From Chitinophagaceae bacterium (lineage in GTDB: Bacteria; Bacteroidota; Bacteroidia; Chitinophagales; Chitinophagaceae), in contig SEAD01000021.1 in the NCBI GenBank assembly GCA_004173355.1, positions 1 to 48,596 of the forward strand: DNA of 48,596 nt, written 5' to 3'. Position numbers and translations under genes: made by a program. The notes beneath the pieces are model-generated. The model worked only from the letters and a program-made list of their open reading frames with translations, searched no databases and was not told the origin of the DNA. Below, one piece after another: positions 9,901-18,209 of the stretch. How positions within the stretch are numbered: position 1 is the first letter of the stretch; the number at the start of each line of letters is the position of its first letter.

Positions 9901-11236
9901 TACCACGGCGACACGCTGGCGGTACAGCGGTGATACCACGTCGCATGCGTTGCGGGCAGAAGGGTCATCGATTACTGCCAATGACTTTAATACACTGGGT
10001 TTTGCTTACAACAGGGTGAGCATATCCGGTCCGGCTGCTTCAAGCGCCACGATAGGAAATACCAGGATTGACAGCCTGGTGTTTACAAACACCGCCGCAG
10101 GCGTCTACGCTGGTATTTTTGGGGATAACAATCGTGTCAATTACCTCGAATACAAAGGCAGTGGAGGGATAATCGGTTCGGGTAACTCTGTCGGCACAAT
10201 GGTTTTTTTCCCGGGAAAAAACTACCGCCTGCCTTCATTCAGTAACCTGGCGATAACAGACAAATGGTTTGCCAGTGGTACACCGTGCAATCCGGTCAGG
10301 ATTGAAAGCAGCAGTACCGCAGGCAATGCAATAGTAACGCTGTTGGGCGGACGACCTGAATTTGATTACGTTTCTGTACAAAACATAACGGCGGCCGGGG
10401 CGGTGCCCGTCAAAGCTTCCTCGCATTCGATCGACGCAGGAAGCAATAGCGGCTGGGATTTTGATCCGTACAATCCGGCATCGCCGGTGCGTGGACTTGG
10501 TCCTGATTCCGAAGTGACCGCAGGCGGTTTCCCGTATGTAATACGCACGGAAGGTTTTTACGGATCGCCGCTCACTTCCTACAACTGGAATGACAACAGC
10601 ACCGGTGACAGCCTGGTGGTTACCACACCTGGCACATACAGTGTCAGGGTAACGCTGCCTGACGGATGTGTGGTGGACGACCAGGTGGTGATAACTGAAG
10701 GCATACCCTTGCCGGTAACGTTTACCGGTTTCAATGTACGGATCAGGCCATGTGAAGCTTTGCTGGACTGGCAGGTTACCGATGTTTCCGGATTCAGTCA
10801 TTTTGTTGTCGAGCGGAGTAATGACGGAAGCTTGTTTGAAGGTATTGAAAGGGTACAGTACACTCCCGGTACTGACTCCTATAACTTTGCGGATAACAAT
10901 CCTCAACCCGGGATAAATTTTTACCGGTTAAAATGTGTTGACATCGATGGGTATTATAAATTCAGCCGGACCATTGCTGCTGACCCTGCGTGCAATGCCG
11001 GAAGCATCCGGGTGTATCCGACCATTACCAGCGGTATGGTGACTATACAACTTCCGCAGGCCTTTGAACGCGCGCAGGTATTTGTAATGGATGTCAACGG
11101 ACAGCGTATGCCCGCCAGTATAAACGGTGCCGGCACACAAAGGACGATCAGCCTGGAAAGGCTCTCGCCGGCAACCTACTTCGTGCAGGTGGTAAACGGA
11201 AAAGAAGTAAAGAATTTTAAAGTTATCAGAAAGTAA
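6959..11236 (+). CDS. giant T9SS-secreted surface protein with three repeated YWVGG-type modules
   Basis: A 1425-aa protein with a signal peptide (MKKALLCMVALLSILCARSA). Three modules begin with the same signature: YYWVGGGGNWTDLAHW (about residue 22), RYWVGGSGNWNDRTHW (438) and RYWVGGAGDWHDSAHW (802). The second and third are each followed by a TSGGAGGAC stretch. The intervening 360-415 residues are Gly/Ser/Thr/Asn-rich and beta-strand-like, consistent with beta-helical or adhesin-type repeats. Then come an Ig-like segment with PGTYSVRVTLPDG (about 1220), a region with WQVTDVSGFSHFVVERSNDG (about 1275), and a C-terminal type A T9SS sorting domain (about 1355-1425, ending YFVQVVNGKEVKNFKVIRK). 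It is probably exported by T9SS and anchored or released at the surface. Function unknown; adhesin or matrix protein is inferred. Confidence 0.85.
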   Translation: MKKALLCMVALLSILCARSADYYWVGGGGNWTDLAHWRLASPAGSIPGVTPSPSDNVFFGGYSGFGTTAPANTVTLQASGFCDNMTWEAGVPNNPVFISSDSTVKLQVSGNVVLSPATTYSLVIVFAGNSSGTIKTNGPVLGEFGMEINRPGGGLVVTDSLVVPAVTNIHGTNAITLTSGTFDVSGRTMKVFQFLSQNNNTRTIAFTGAWVSTYRWYRVSGRNKTIDASGAVLDFSDAIIIGGIYGRVSVSGGTTQDAVRVDSAEFSSIRFTHASPVLNTGLGIDNRSDTVIFSGRGNIALRNDIGFLRFEKKGELFGTNRIGKMECLDDCYISLAGGIVDVDSLIFAASHTYTLYGTLNIGKYFFVPGQPCESFTAMYGYPSTILQFAPGAVVDISNALLDGVRAAGPVTPIAVTGFDAGLNTGFVITEASGPGGTRYWVGGSGNWNDRTHWSITSGGAGGACLPFRANDVVFDINSGLNGTSEIRTATNSFCKNMTWNNVGNVSFYDTTALLLRIYGSLVMDPSVTMNSVLDFSGDASVDITTNGSTFGAVEFRVTKTVPNSVTLTDDWINPAGGSIVLNQGNLDISGRVISIATFSSTNPDYRNVDISNTDITLSNRWAYIGFGKTINTGGSHITANSLEVRAGDPLYYPWVDVTGTGGVGFRIEGTDFGRLTFLSASPASNAGLGQANHVRRLEFKGAGFLQYSNQLDSVFFAAGRRYRITDVTYVWKYLKTEGGTCGAPTEFRGPGRFTFSDTTVVDVSNTYFQDIAANSIAPVPVNGYDGGGNYNWIFTSPAGSPRYWVGGAGDWHDSAHWSTTSGGAGGACIPSIRDDVFFNGQSGFTPTGRNVSVTSGNVFFRNLDWTDAANNPVWSRTGSWTTEAWGDSIILNPSATFNIGSFTLRDSTDTFLRNTVAGNFDWVINKAGGGLTLLDNYSNPLTDILLVNGELNMPGKSVNINSIDNSGLSNASGIDITNAVVTTATRWRYSGDTTSHALRAEGSSITANDFNTLGFAYNRVSISGPAASSATIGNTRIDSLVFTNTAAGVYAGIFGDNNRVNYLEYKGSGGIIGSGNSVGTMVFFPGKNYRLPSFSNLAITDKWFASGTPCNPVRIESSSTAGNAIVTLLGGRPEFDYVSVQNITAAGAVPVKASSHSIDAGSNSGWDFDPYNPASPVRGLGPDSEVTAGGFPYVIRTEGFYGSPLTSYNWNDNSTGDSLVVTTPGTYSVRVTLPDGCVVDDQVVITEGIPLPVTFTGFNVRIRPCEALLDWQVTDVSGFSHFVVERSNDGSLFEGIERVQYTPGTDSYNFADNNPQPGINFYRLKCVDIDGYYKFSRTIAADPACNAGSIRVYPTITSGMVTIQLPQAFERAQVFVMDVNGQRMPASINGAGTQRTISLERLSPATYFVQVVNGKEVKNFKVIRK

Positions 11237-11303
11237 ACCCGTGCATCAGCGCGGCAACACCGCCTTGGCAGTGCCAGCCGCAAATCAATGCTGGAGGAAG
11301 ATT

Positions 11304-12839
11304 TTATTCCCTGGTCGCAACAACCACTGCAAAATAGTTCCGCAATGCACGGAAAAGTTCTGCTGACAGCTGTTCATACAATGCCTGGTCATTTTCCGCA
11401 TATTCATCATTCCAGGAACCCATCCCCCCAAACACGTCTGCGGTGCTTAACGCCATCAGCTGGCTGATGCGGTATGCATTCCACCCCAGGGTGCTGTACG
11501 ATTGTGTCATCCATGTATTGGCCCGGAAATTTTCAACTGCGCGTTCACTGAAACCACTTGCGGCGAGTCTGCCAGCTGTGGCTTCCACCATGCTGTCGGT
11601 GTATGTACTTTCTTCCGGTGTTTCACCTGCAAGGAACAATGCAAGTCCAAAGGCTTCTTCGTAAGGCGAATTCATTTTCGCCGCAAGGACACAGATTTTT
11701 TCGAGGGAGACGCTGAAATCAGTTTTAGCATCCCGGACATTGAGGTCCGGAAGCGCGCTGATTCCTTCCAGCTCTTCAAACTGGTAGTATTCCCAGGGTT
11801 GCCCGTTATTTGACAGTGAATATACACGGGATGCATCTTTGGATCTTGCAGACGCGCGTTTCTGGTCAGTTTCATCCGGGCCAAACGCGTCCCGCAGGTC
11901 TTCCGGAATAAGGGGTTTTATTCCTGCCTCTTCGCAAAGCGTGCAGATGCTCCGGCAAACGGGCATTACATATCGTTGCAATGTTGCTGGCTCCATGCCG
12001 GACAATGTTTCTTCCCATTGCCCCGGATCGACCGTTGGCATGTCCGGGTCGTTGTATTCCTTTATCGTTTCATTCAGCCTGGTCCAGGTTCCACCCGCGA
12101 AAGACTGTGCCGCGACGAGTTGCAGGAGTTCGAAAGCGTTTACATCCCGCAGTGAATAGAGATAGACATGATCCGGGCCATCACCTCCGGAAAAAAAATG
12201 CCCCTGTTTTGTTACCAGGTGGGCCAGTGGCGCAGGGATTGCAAACTCCCGGTTGTTTATAAAAGCTTCAATCTGTAGTTCGTCCATGAGTTGCGAAGCC
12301 ATGGTTTCAAAAACTGCTGTGCCGGTATCTGTCAACAGGTATTCCCTTACTTTTTCACGTTCAAAGCTGATGCGGTTGTTCAACTGGTTTGACTCAAGAA
12401 GCAGTGTGGCAGCTCGGTCCCAGAGGATGGCGGGTTCCGGCTGGCTGTCGATCAATGTAATGAACTCCACCGGCAGGATCTGGTAGGAGGATGACCGGTA
12501 GAATGCCATTCCAAAGATTTTCGTTCCACTGCCGGTTGTAATCTCCAGCAGGAGGTCCGATGGTCCTGCAAATGCAGCCGCGATATGCGGCTGTAAGGAA
12601 GCGTTGCGGGCAGGGAAGGGTTTCAGGTTCATAGCTGTAATGCCTGCCTGTCGCTGCCCGCCAATCCAGGTTGTAAAACTTTTCTCCTGCCCGTTTTCTT
12701 TTGCACCGAGAGATACCGTTCCCGTTTTCCTCGGTTCGGAAAGGAAATAAAACCCTTCGATGGTTTTCAGTACGGAGGCGGGAGATTCACTGGTGAGTGC
12801 GGTGGCTACAAGGGAAAGAATATGGTCAGTGCGTTTCAT
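11304..12839 (-). CDS. conserved-looking protein of unknown function
   Basis: A 511-aa protein with no signal peptide or membrane helix, so probably cytosolic. It is acidic and mixed alpha/beta. I recognise no catalytic motif. A distinctive VFGGMGSWND stretch lies near the C-terminus (about residue 475). The region TEEAG-IKPLIPEDL has one Cys pair (CRSICTLC, about 310) that could be structural. It starts 11 bp after the end of the zinc-ribbon gene upstream on the same strand, so the two are probably cotranscribed, and its role may relate to that membrane protein. Confidence 0.75.
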   Translation of the reverse strand: MKRTDHILSLVATALTSESPASVLKTIEGFYFLSEPRKTGTVSLGAKENGQEKSFTTWIGGQRQAGITAMNLKPFPARNASLQPHIAAAFAGPSDLLLEITTGSGTKIFGMAFYRSSSYQILPVEFITLIDSQPEPAILWDRAATLLLESNQLNNRISFEREKVREYLLTDTGTAVFETMASQLMDELQIEAFINNREFAIPAPLAHLVTKQGHFFSGGDGPDHVYLYSLRDVNAFELLQLVAAQSFAGGTWTRLNETIKEYNDPDMPTVDPGQWEETLSGMEPATLQRYVMPVCRSICTLCEEAGIKPLIPEDLRDAFGPDETDQKRASARSKDASRVYSLSNNGQPWEYYQFEELEGISALPDLNVRDAKTDFSVSLEKICVLAAKMNSPYEEAFGLALFLAGETPEESTYTDSMVEATAGRLAASGFSERAVENFRANTWMTQSYSTLGWNAYRISQLMALSTADVFGGMGSWNDEYAENDQALYEQLSAELFRALRNYFAVVVATRE

Positions 12840-12850
12840 ACCGGAACTGG

Positions 12851-13453
12851 TTAGCGATCGATAGAGTGGATGGTGCCATTATTCAAAAGCTCGCTGATCT
12901 CGGGAACGGCATAGGCCTCGTATTCATCACCGAAACCCGCGTCACCTCTCTCTTTCAGCTTCCGCAGCCCGGATAATTTATCGGTAGCAAACTGATGCAA
13001 TTGAACAATTACTGAGTCGGTCTTTACATTGGTGACCCGCATGAGGCTGTATTCACCTGACCCTGTCCTGATTTCATACACATCCCCTTTTTGCGGTGCG
13101 AGGGCGTAAGCTGCATTCTTTTTATCGTTTTCTTTACCAATATAAATCCCGATGCCGATCAGTACGACTACTACCATCAGGAAGGAATACATCCATACCG
13201 GTGCCTTGTATTGTTTTTTTACTGTGTTGTATGTCTCGCTGACCTGTGCACTGAAGTGTTTATTTTCTACCGCCTGCAGGCAATGCTGGCATTGGGTGAT
13301 CCCGATTTTTTTCATCGGGAATGCCGGGATCCAGAAGATATGTGCATAGCGTTGCCAGACCTGGAGTTCGAGGGCCTGTTTGCCACAATGCGGGCATGGG
13401 TCAGTAATTGTTTCAGAGGCGAGTTTTGATGCGCGATGGCCGAAAATGATCAT
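12851..13453 (-). CDS. zinc-ribbon, single-pass membrane protein
   Basis: A 200-aa protein. The N-terminal zinc ribbon has CPHC (C20, C23) and CQHC (C55, C58), spaced as in zinc-ribbon-15-type proteins, with the typical FWIPAFPM stretch between. A single transmembrane helix follows at about 87-105 (VWMYSFLMVVVVLIGIGIYIG). The C-terminal 90 residues form a small beta-rich domain (GDVYEIRTGSGEYSLMRV) that could resemble an SH3-like fold. With no signal peptide, the ribbon is likely cytosolic and the tail periplasmic. It is first of a two-gene unit with the 511-aa unknown protein (11-bp gap). Confidence 0.8.
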   Translation of the reverse strand: MIIFGHRASKLASETITDPCPHCGKQALELQVWQRYAHIFWIPAFPMKKIGITQCQHCLQAVENKHFSAQVSETYNTVKKQYKAPVWMYSFLMVVVVLIGIGIYIGKENDKKNAAYALAPQKGDVYEIRTGSGEYSLMRVTNVKTDSVIVQLHQFATDKLSGLRKLKERGDAGFGDEYEAYAVPEISELLNNGTIHSIDR

Positions 13454-13744
13454 TGGTGGTTATTTGGTTGCGGGACCAAAATAATCCCTTGCGGGCGAAA
13501 ATCAAAACGCACCGTTCTTATTGGCAAATGTAGCAGCCTGGTAAAAAAATCTGCTGTCTTTGCAGAAATATCCGGCGGCTAAACAATTTTATCCATAAAA
13601 TTCAGTTAAGTATATACCCCTATGATTTTGTAAAAGGGGTGGATGGTCACCGGTCTGATCCCGGAAAGCCTGTGAGGCGGAAACAGCAATGGGGTGCAGG
13701 AGGTGTGCAGTCGACGAACCAGCCAATTATAAAATCCAATACAA

Positions 13745-15325
13745 ATGAATGCCAAAGCACAGGTGGCCACACTCCTCCTGATCACTATTGTCATGTCTGT
13801 AAGCGCGCAGCAGAACCCAGCCCGCAGCGGACAGGCCCGCAAGGCAGGCAGTGGTGGATCGGTGGTCCACAGCAAAAGTTCCGGGCCCGCTGCGCAGCGA
13901 CCCGCTAACACGTTTATCACTGCGCGTTTACTTGAGACCAGCGGTGCAGTATCAACTTCCCCTGTTACACAACTTACCTCACGCGACAGTCTTGAACTCG
14001 CGATCCGGATCGCCAGCCCAGAAGCCGGCAGGATCGTGCAGGATACAGTACTGGCCGCTATCGGCGTGAATGTGCTTACCCTCAGTAATGGTGTGAAGGT
14101 GATGCTCAAGTCAACCAGGTTCCAGCCCGGCCAGGTAATCTTCCAGGCGTTCAGTCCCGGAGGCTCTTCATTGTATGATGATAATAATTTCCAGTCCGCT
14201 TCCAATGCCACCCGGGTGATTTCACAAAGCGGACTTGCCAACCTCGATGCCGGACAACTCGCACGTGCGATAGAGGGGTCGCAACTTGAGATACAAACAT
14301 TTATCGGGGAAAGGTCAGAAGGACTGAATGGTATTGCGGCAAAAGCCGAACTCGAAAAGGCTTTACAACTGATACATCTTTCATTTACTGCTCCACGCCG
14401 GGATACTGCTGTTTTCCGTCAGCTGGTACAGCAATGGAAACAGGAGCTGAACGGTAGTCCCCGCGAAGGGGATGGACTTTTCAATGATACCCTTTCGGCA
14501 TTGTTGTCAGGTTATAACATCCGGAGAACTGCACTGACCGATAATAAAATTGACCAGATCCGTTTTGAGCGGATCCACAAAATATACAATGACCGTTTTG
14601 GCGATGCATCAGATTTTGTATTTGTGTTTGTCGGCGATTTTGATGCAGGGCAGCTGAAGCCACAGCTGGAGTTATACCTTGGCAGCCTGCCAGGTACTGG
14701 TCGCCAGGAAACCGCCCGTGATCTTGCTATTCACGCACCCGAAGGGAAATTCAGGAGGGAATGGAGGGTCGGCAATGCAGACCAGGCAAAGGTGCGAATG
14801 GTGATGGATGGGGAATATGAATACAGCCGCCGGAAAGGGGCGGAGCTGATGGCAATTGCAGAAATCCTGCAACGAAAGCTGCGGGAGAAGCTGAAAGAAT
14901 CCGATACAGGAAGCGAGTTGCCACGGGTAACAATTGAGTTCAGTAAATTCCCTACCGCCCGGTATTCGTTCAAAGTATCCTTTGGTGCCAATCCGGCAAA
15001 AGTCGAAAAAATGATTGCTGCTGCTGAAGTTGAAATACGCCGGCTCAAAGTTTTTGGTCCATCGGTGGATGACCTCGACCGCTTCATCAACGGACAGATG
15101 GATGCTACGGACGATGCGATCCTGCACAATACATTCTGGCTCGAATATCTCGCGAAACAATACCAGGACCAGGAAGAACTGACGGAAGTGGTACGATCGT
15201 TTGATATGCTGAACAAACTGGACAGGGAATCCATCAGGCAGTCAGCCAACCTTTACCTCGGTGAAAGCAACCTGATTACCCTGCTTTGGTTACCCGAACA
15301 GGCGGTCCTGACAGCAACCAAATAA
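13745..15325 (+). CDS. stand-alone C-terminal half of a PqqL-type M16 peptidase, secreted
   Basis: A 526-aa protein with a signal peptide ending near SVSAQQ (about residue 22), a low-complexity linker (to about 75), and a region matching the C-terminal half of large M16 zinc peptidases. Visible landmarks are LSNGVKVMLKSTRF (about 112), FSPGGSSLYDDNNF (about 136) and RFERIHKIYNDRFGDASDFVFVFVGDFD (about 276). Full PqqL-type M16 proteins are about 930 aa, with HxxEH in the N-terminal half. That motif and half are absent here, and no M16 partner is in the window. Such halves can serve as substrate-binding partners of an active half, as in mitochondrial processing peptidase. It may therefore be a non-catalytic partner of a gene elsewhere, or a relic. 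The reading frame is intact. Confidence 0.82.
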   Translation: MNAKAQVATLLLITIVMSVSAQQNPARSGQARKAGSGGSVVHSKSSGPAAQRPANTFITARLLETSGAVSTSPVTQLTSRDSLELAIRIASPEAGRIVQDTVLAAIGVNVLTLSNGVKVMLKSTRFQPGQVIFQAFSPGGSSLYDDNNFQSASNATRVISQSGLANLDAGQLARAIEGSQLEIQTFIGERSEGLNGIAAKAELEKALQLIHLSFTAPRRDTAVFRQLVQQWKQELNGSPREGDGLFNDTLSALLSGYNIRRTALTDNKIDQIRFERIHKIYNDRFGDASDFVFVFVGDFDAGQLKPQLELYLGSLPGTGRQETARDLAIHAPEGKFRREWRVGNADQAKVRMVMDGEYEYSRRKGAELMAIAEILQRKLREKLKESDTGSELPRVTIEFSKFPTARYSFKVSFGANPAKVEKMIAAAEVEIRRLKVFGPSVDDLDRFINGQMDATDDAILHNTFWLEYLAKQYQDQEELTEVVRSFDMLNKLDRESIRQSANLYLGESNLITLLWLPEQAVLTATK

Positions 15326-15369
15326 TCCGGCAGCAATAAGCCATCTTCTTATTTCCCCGGCTGCCGGAT
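15325..15369 (+). terminator. nested hairpin after the M16-half gene
   Basis: ATCCGGCAGC (15325-15334) pairs perfectly with GCTGCCGGAT (15360-15369). Inside, AATAAG (15335-15340) pairs with CTTATT (15348-15353). It begins at the last base of the stop codon. No T-run follows, so it may be a 3-prime stabilising structure rather than a classical terminator. Confidence 0.55.
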
Positions 15370-15427
15370 GCCCTCTTCACTGCACCGGCATGTGATTCTG
15401 GATACATATTTCCACTTAATTACCCCA

Positions 15428-15469
15428 GTCAAACGTTTGCGTGAAATGCACTGCCTGCAAACGTTTGAC
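15428..15469. promoter_or_regulatory. paired LacI/GalR-type operator palindromes
   Basis: GTCAAACGTTTGC (15428-15440) and its exact inverse GCAAACGTTTGAC (15457-15469) are separated by 16 bp. Each core, CAAACGTTTG, is itself a perfect palindrome with the central CG typical of LacI/GalR-family operators. Centres are 28 bp apart. They lie just upstream of a promoter-like element for the T9SS beta-helix gene. No LacI-family regulator is encoded in the window. Confidence 0.65.
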
Positions 15470-15474
15470 GGGAT

Positions 15475-15501
15475 TTTGTATGTGCGAACCATTTAAGTTT
15501 G
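15475..15501 (+). promoter_or_regulatory. probable promoter of the beta-helix gene
   Basis: TTTG (15475-15478), 15 bp, then TAAGTTTG (15494-15501), an exact match to the Bacteroidota TAnnTTTG -7 box. The spacing is slightly shorter than usual. Transcription would start near 15508, giving a leader of about 100 nt before the ATG at 15610. Confidence 0.5.
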
Positions 15502-15609
15502 GTAAGCAACGATCATCAGGTATGTGTGATGGATAAACAGTGAGACGTGAGGTTGTGATTTCAATCCTGCCCGCCCTGCACGTCTTTCCAACCAACAAAA
15601 CACATACGT

Positions 15610-18099
15610 ATGAGATCAGTTATTTCTACACTTTCATTTTTACTGCTGCTTACGGCAGGAGTGGCAGCACAGGGTACGGATTCACTGTTTGTGGATGTAT
15701 CCAAAGTCACGAACGGCACCGGCACCGCTGCCAGTCCCTTCAATAAAATCTGGTATGCAGTCAACACACCCAGGAGTGCAACAAAAAGTACCATCATTTT
15801 TATCAAAGCAGGGCGGTACACGATCGACTCCACCGATTTCAGTTCGCAACTCTACATCGGTTCGGCCAATGGCGGCGCATCCGGCCGCTACCTGACACTG
15901 CGGACTTACCCCGGTGATGAAGGCAAAGTCATTATCGATGGCAGCCGTCTTGCCACCACTGCATTTTATCCCAACATGCTGGTGATCTCCGGGGCAAATT
16001 ATGTGCGACTGCAGTCCCTTGTGTTCCGCGGCCTGAAAAACACCAGCGGTTATGCGCTGAACATCCAGTCCGCCAGCAATATCCAGGTGAACAACTGCGT
16101 ATTCGATTCGCTGCGGTGGACGAGCACCACTGCCGAACTCGGATACCCGACTTTCAACAACAACAGCAACTTTATCCAGGCCGCCTATGTGCTCAACAGC
16201 AGCACGGTTTCATTTTCCGCGGATACCCTGCGCAATTCAGGTCTGGGTTGGGGTGAACTGGTCAGGGATGCGGGTGGCAACAGCTCGCTCACGAAGTCCT
16301 CACTCGCGGAGAATAATAACACCGGTATCGCCGGAGAATACTTTGTATCCGTTTCCGGTAACGACACCACCGGCAGCGGTTCCATCACCAAACCATGGAG
16401 AACGGTTGCGAAAGCCATTGAACTGGCGGGAATCAATTATACCTATGCCCCTTCCATACTGATTGACAAGGACATTACCATCAACCTGCGCGCGGGCACA
16501 CATAAACCTTCCGGCGCGGGGATCTACATCGGATCAAACCGCGGCACCAACGGGCGCTGGCTCACACTCCGCAATTATGCTTCTGAAAATGCCATTGTGG
16601 ATGGCAGCGCGATGACGGCCAAATTTTCTTCCCTGCTTGCAATTTCCGGTGCGAAATATGTGAAGGTGCAGGGACTGAAGTTTACCAATGTGACCGCTGA
16701 TTCGGTATTGCAATACAGCAGTCCCAGCCCCGGCGTGAAAGACACGCGATTCGGGATTATCGTCAGCGGCCAGAGCCGGAATATAGTTATCCGGAAAAAT
16801 GCAATCTTTAATATGGCCTGGACCAGGACGGCCAGCCGGCAGAAGGTGCCAACTGCCAGTGATAACCTCAACCCGCTGGTCATACTCGGTACAACGGATA
16901 CGGCTATCCGGAACGTAATCATCGACAGCAATGAAGTGTACAACAATATAACGGGTTATGCCGAAGCGGTAACTGTCAACGGCAATGTGGATTCATTTTC
17001 CATTACCAATAATATTGTGCACGACAATGCCAATATCGGTATTGTTGCAGCCGGCCATTATAAATGGGTGGAAGATGATGCCTCCTTCTCGGTGACGGCG
17101 CCTTACAATTATTCGCGCAACGGGTTTATCCGAAACAACGAGGCCTATCGCAACATATCACCGGTGGCGGTATCCGCCGGAATTTACCTGGATGGTGCGT
17201 ACAATGTAAAAGTGGAAGACAATGAAAGCTACTGGAACGGCACCGGCATTTCCATCGGAAATGAACAGTCCAACAGCGTCAGCGGCAACCACCTTGTGCA
17301 AAACAACGAAGTAAGGGAAAACCTGTCAGCGGGTTTATTTTACGGGAGCACTAACAGTACTTCATGGGTGGAAAACTGTACGGTAAAGGACAACACCATA
17401 AAGGATAACTACGTGCTGGATTCTGTTCTGCGCGCGAAGGCAAATAATATGTACGGCATTACCAGCGCGTCGCAGCGGTATACCGAGGTGAACGTGTACC
17501 GGTTGCGGAATTCCGTTTTTGAACAGAATACCATCGAGAGCCTCTCGGATATTATCCTTGGCCTGTACCTCACCCAGTTCGGACTGACCTTCCGGTACAA
17601 CAGCTATTATCCCATCAGTGAAAGCGCCTGCCAGGCAATTTTTGTGCAGGACAAAAACAATGACGGATCAATCGGGCTACCCACCGATTCCATTTACTTT
17701 GGCTTCCAGCGGTATGCTGCAGGGACAGGTCTCGACCACACCTCGCAGAGCGAAGGCATCGGGTATGGGCAGCCGGGATGCAATAGTGGTACCGGTCGTG
17801 GGGTAACTGAAATTGCCATTGCTGCACCGGTGGAAAATAAAACGGTAGTGTATCCGAACCCGGCAAGGCATGAACTGACACTGAATATCGGGAACAGCGG
17901 TGCGCCGGAACTGGCTTTCGCCCGGCTCTATGACATCAATGGCCGCCTGGTGATCAGCAGGAAGTATTCGCTGGCCAGTGGAATCAATGTTATCCGGATC
18001 AGTGATCTCAGGAGTGGTGCGGTTAAAGCAGGGACTTACCTGCTGACGATTGAACGTTCAGGTGTGAAGCAGACCTTCAAGATAAATATTACCGACTAA
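15610..18099 (+). CDS. T9SS-secreted right-handed beta-helix protein
   Basis: An 829-aa protein with a signal peptide (MRSVISTLSFLLLLTAGVAAQ). There are two similar beta-helix sections. One starts with GTAASPFNKIWYAVNTP and IIFIKAGRYTI (about residue 36), the other with GSGSITKPWRTVAKAIELAG (about 253). Both carry the pectate-lyase-like DUF1565-type opening in which a predicted coil follows the signature. Many short coils of the type NIVIRKNAIFN and NVKVEDNESYWNGTGISIGN fit parallel beta-helix repeats. The C-terminus (about 755-829, from VVYPNPARHELTL) is a T9SS sorting domain. Such proteins are often polysaccharide lyases, hydrolases or adhesins; no catalytic residues could be assigned. The upstream LacI-type operators suggest sugar-responsive expression. 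Confidence 0.87.
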   Translation: MRSVISTLSFLLLLTAGVAAQGTDSLFVDVSKVTNGTGTAASPFNKIWYAVNTPRSATKSTIIFIKAGRYTIDSTDFSSQLYIGSANGGASGRYLTLRTYPGDEGKVIIDGSRLATTAFYPNMLVISGANYVRLQSLVFRGLKNTSGYALNIQSASNIQVNNCVFDSLRWTSTTAELGYPTFNNNSNFIQAAYVLNSSTVSFSADTLRNSGLGWGELVRDAGGNSSLTKSSLAENNNTGIAGEYFVSVSGNDTTGSGSITKPWRTVAKAIELAGINYTYAPSILIDKDITINLRAGTHKPSGAGIYIGSNRGTNGRWLTLRNYASENAIVDGSAMTAKFSSLLAISGAKYVKVQGLKFTNVTADSVLQYSSPSPGVKDTRFGIIVSGQSRNIVIRKNAIFNMAWTRTASRQKVPTASDNLNPLVILGTTDTAIRNVIIDSNEVYNNITGYAEAVTVNGNVDSFSITNNIVHDNANIGIVAAGHYKWVEDDASFSVTAPYNYSRNGFIRNNEAYRNISPVAVSAGIYLDGAYNVKVEDNESYWNGTGISIGNEQSNSVSGNHLVQNNEVRENLSAGLFYGSTNSTSWVENCTVKDNTIKDNYVLDSVLRAKANNMYGITSASQRYTEVNVYRLRNSVFEQNTIESLSDIILGLYLTQFGLTFRYNSYYPISESACQAIFVQDKNNDGSIGLPTDSIYFGFQRYAAGTGLDHTSQSEGIGYGQPGCNSGTGRGVTEIAIAAPVENKTVVYPNPARHELTLNIGNSGAPELAFARLYDINGRLVISRKYSLASGINVIRISDLRSGAVKAGTYLLTIERSGVKQTFKINITD

Positions 18100-18126
18100 G
18101 TTTCGTTTCTAAGCATGGTTATGACC

Positions 18127-18153
18127 AGGCTGCCCGTGAGGGCAGCCTTTTTT
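18127..18153 (+). terminator. intrinsic terminator
   Basis: AGGCTGCCC (18127-18135), GTGA loop, GGGCAGCCT (18140-18148), then a T-run to 18153. A perfect 9-bp GC-rich stem, 28 bp after the beta-helix gene stop. Confidence 0.92.
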
Positions 18154-18209
18154 GTCTGTCAATTTTACCAGAACTTCACGTTATTATCAATCACTACAAT
18201 TATTGAATT

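Noticed and set aside
10235-10906. 223-codon minus-strand open frame inside the giant T9SS protein gene
   Set aside because: Lies fully antisense to a strongly supported coding region, is rich in Arg/His/Cys typical of shadow frames, and shows no domain.
13606-14241. 211-codon minus-strand frame overlapping the M16-half gene
   Set aside because: Its start lies inside the M16-half gene and the frame lacks domains; Ser/Leu/Arg-rich shadow.
15325-15369. Attachment site or transposon end at the 10-bp inverted repeat
   Set aside because: No integrase, target duplication or second copy; position just after a stop fits a 3-prime hairpin better.
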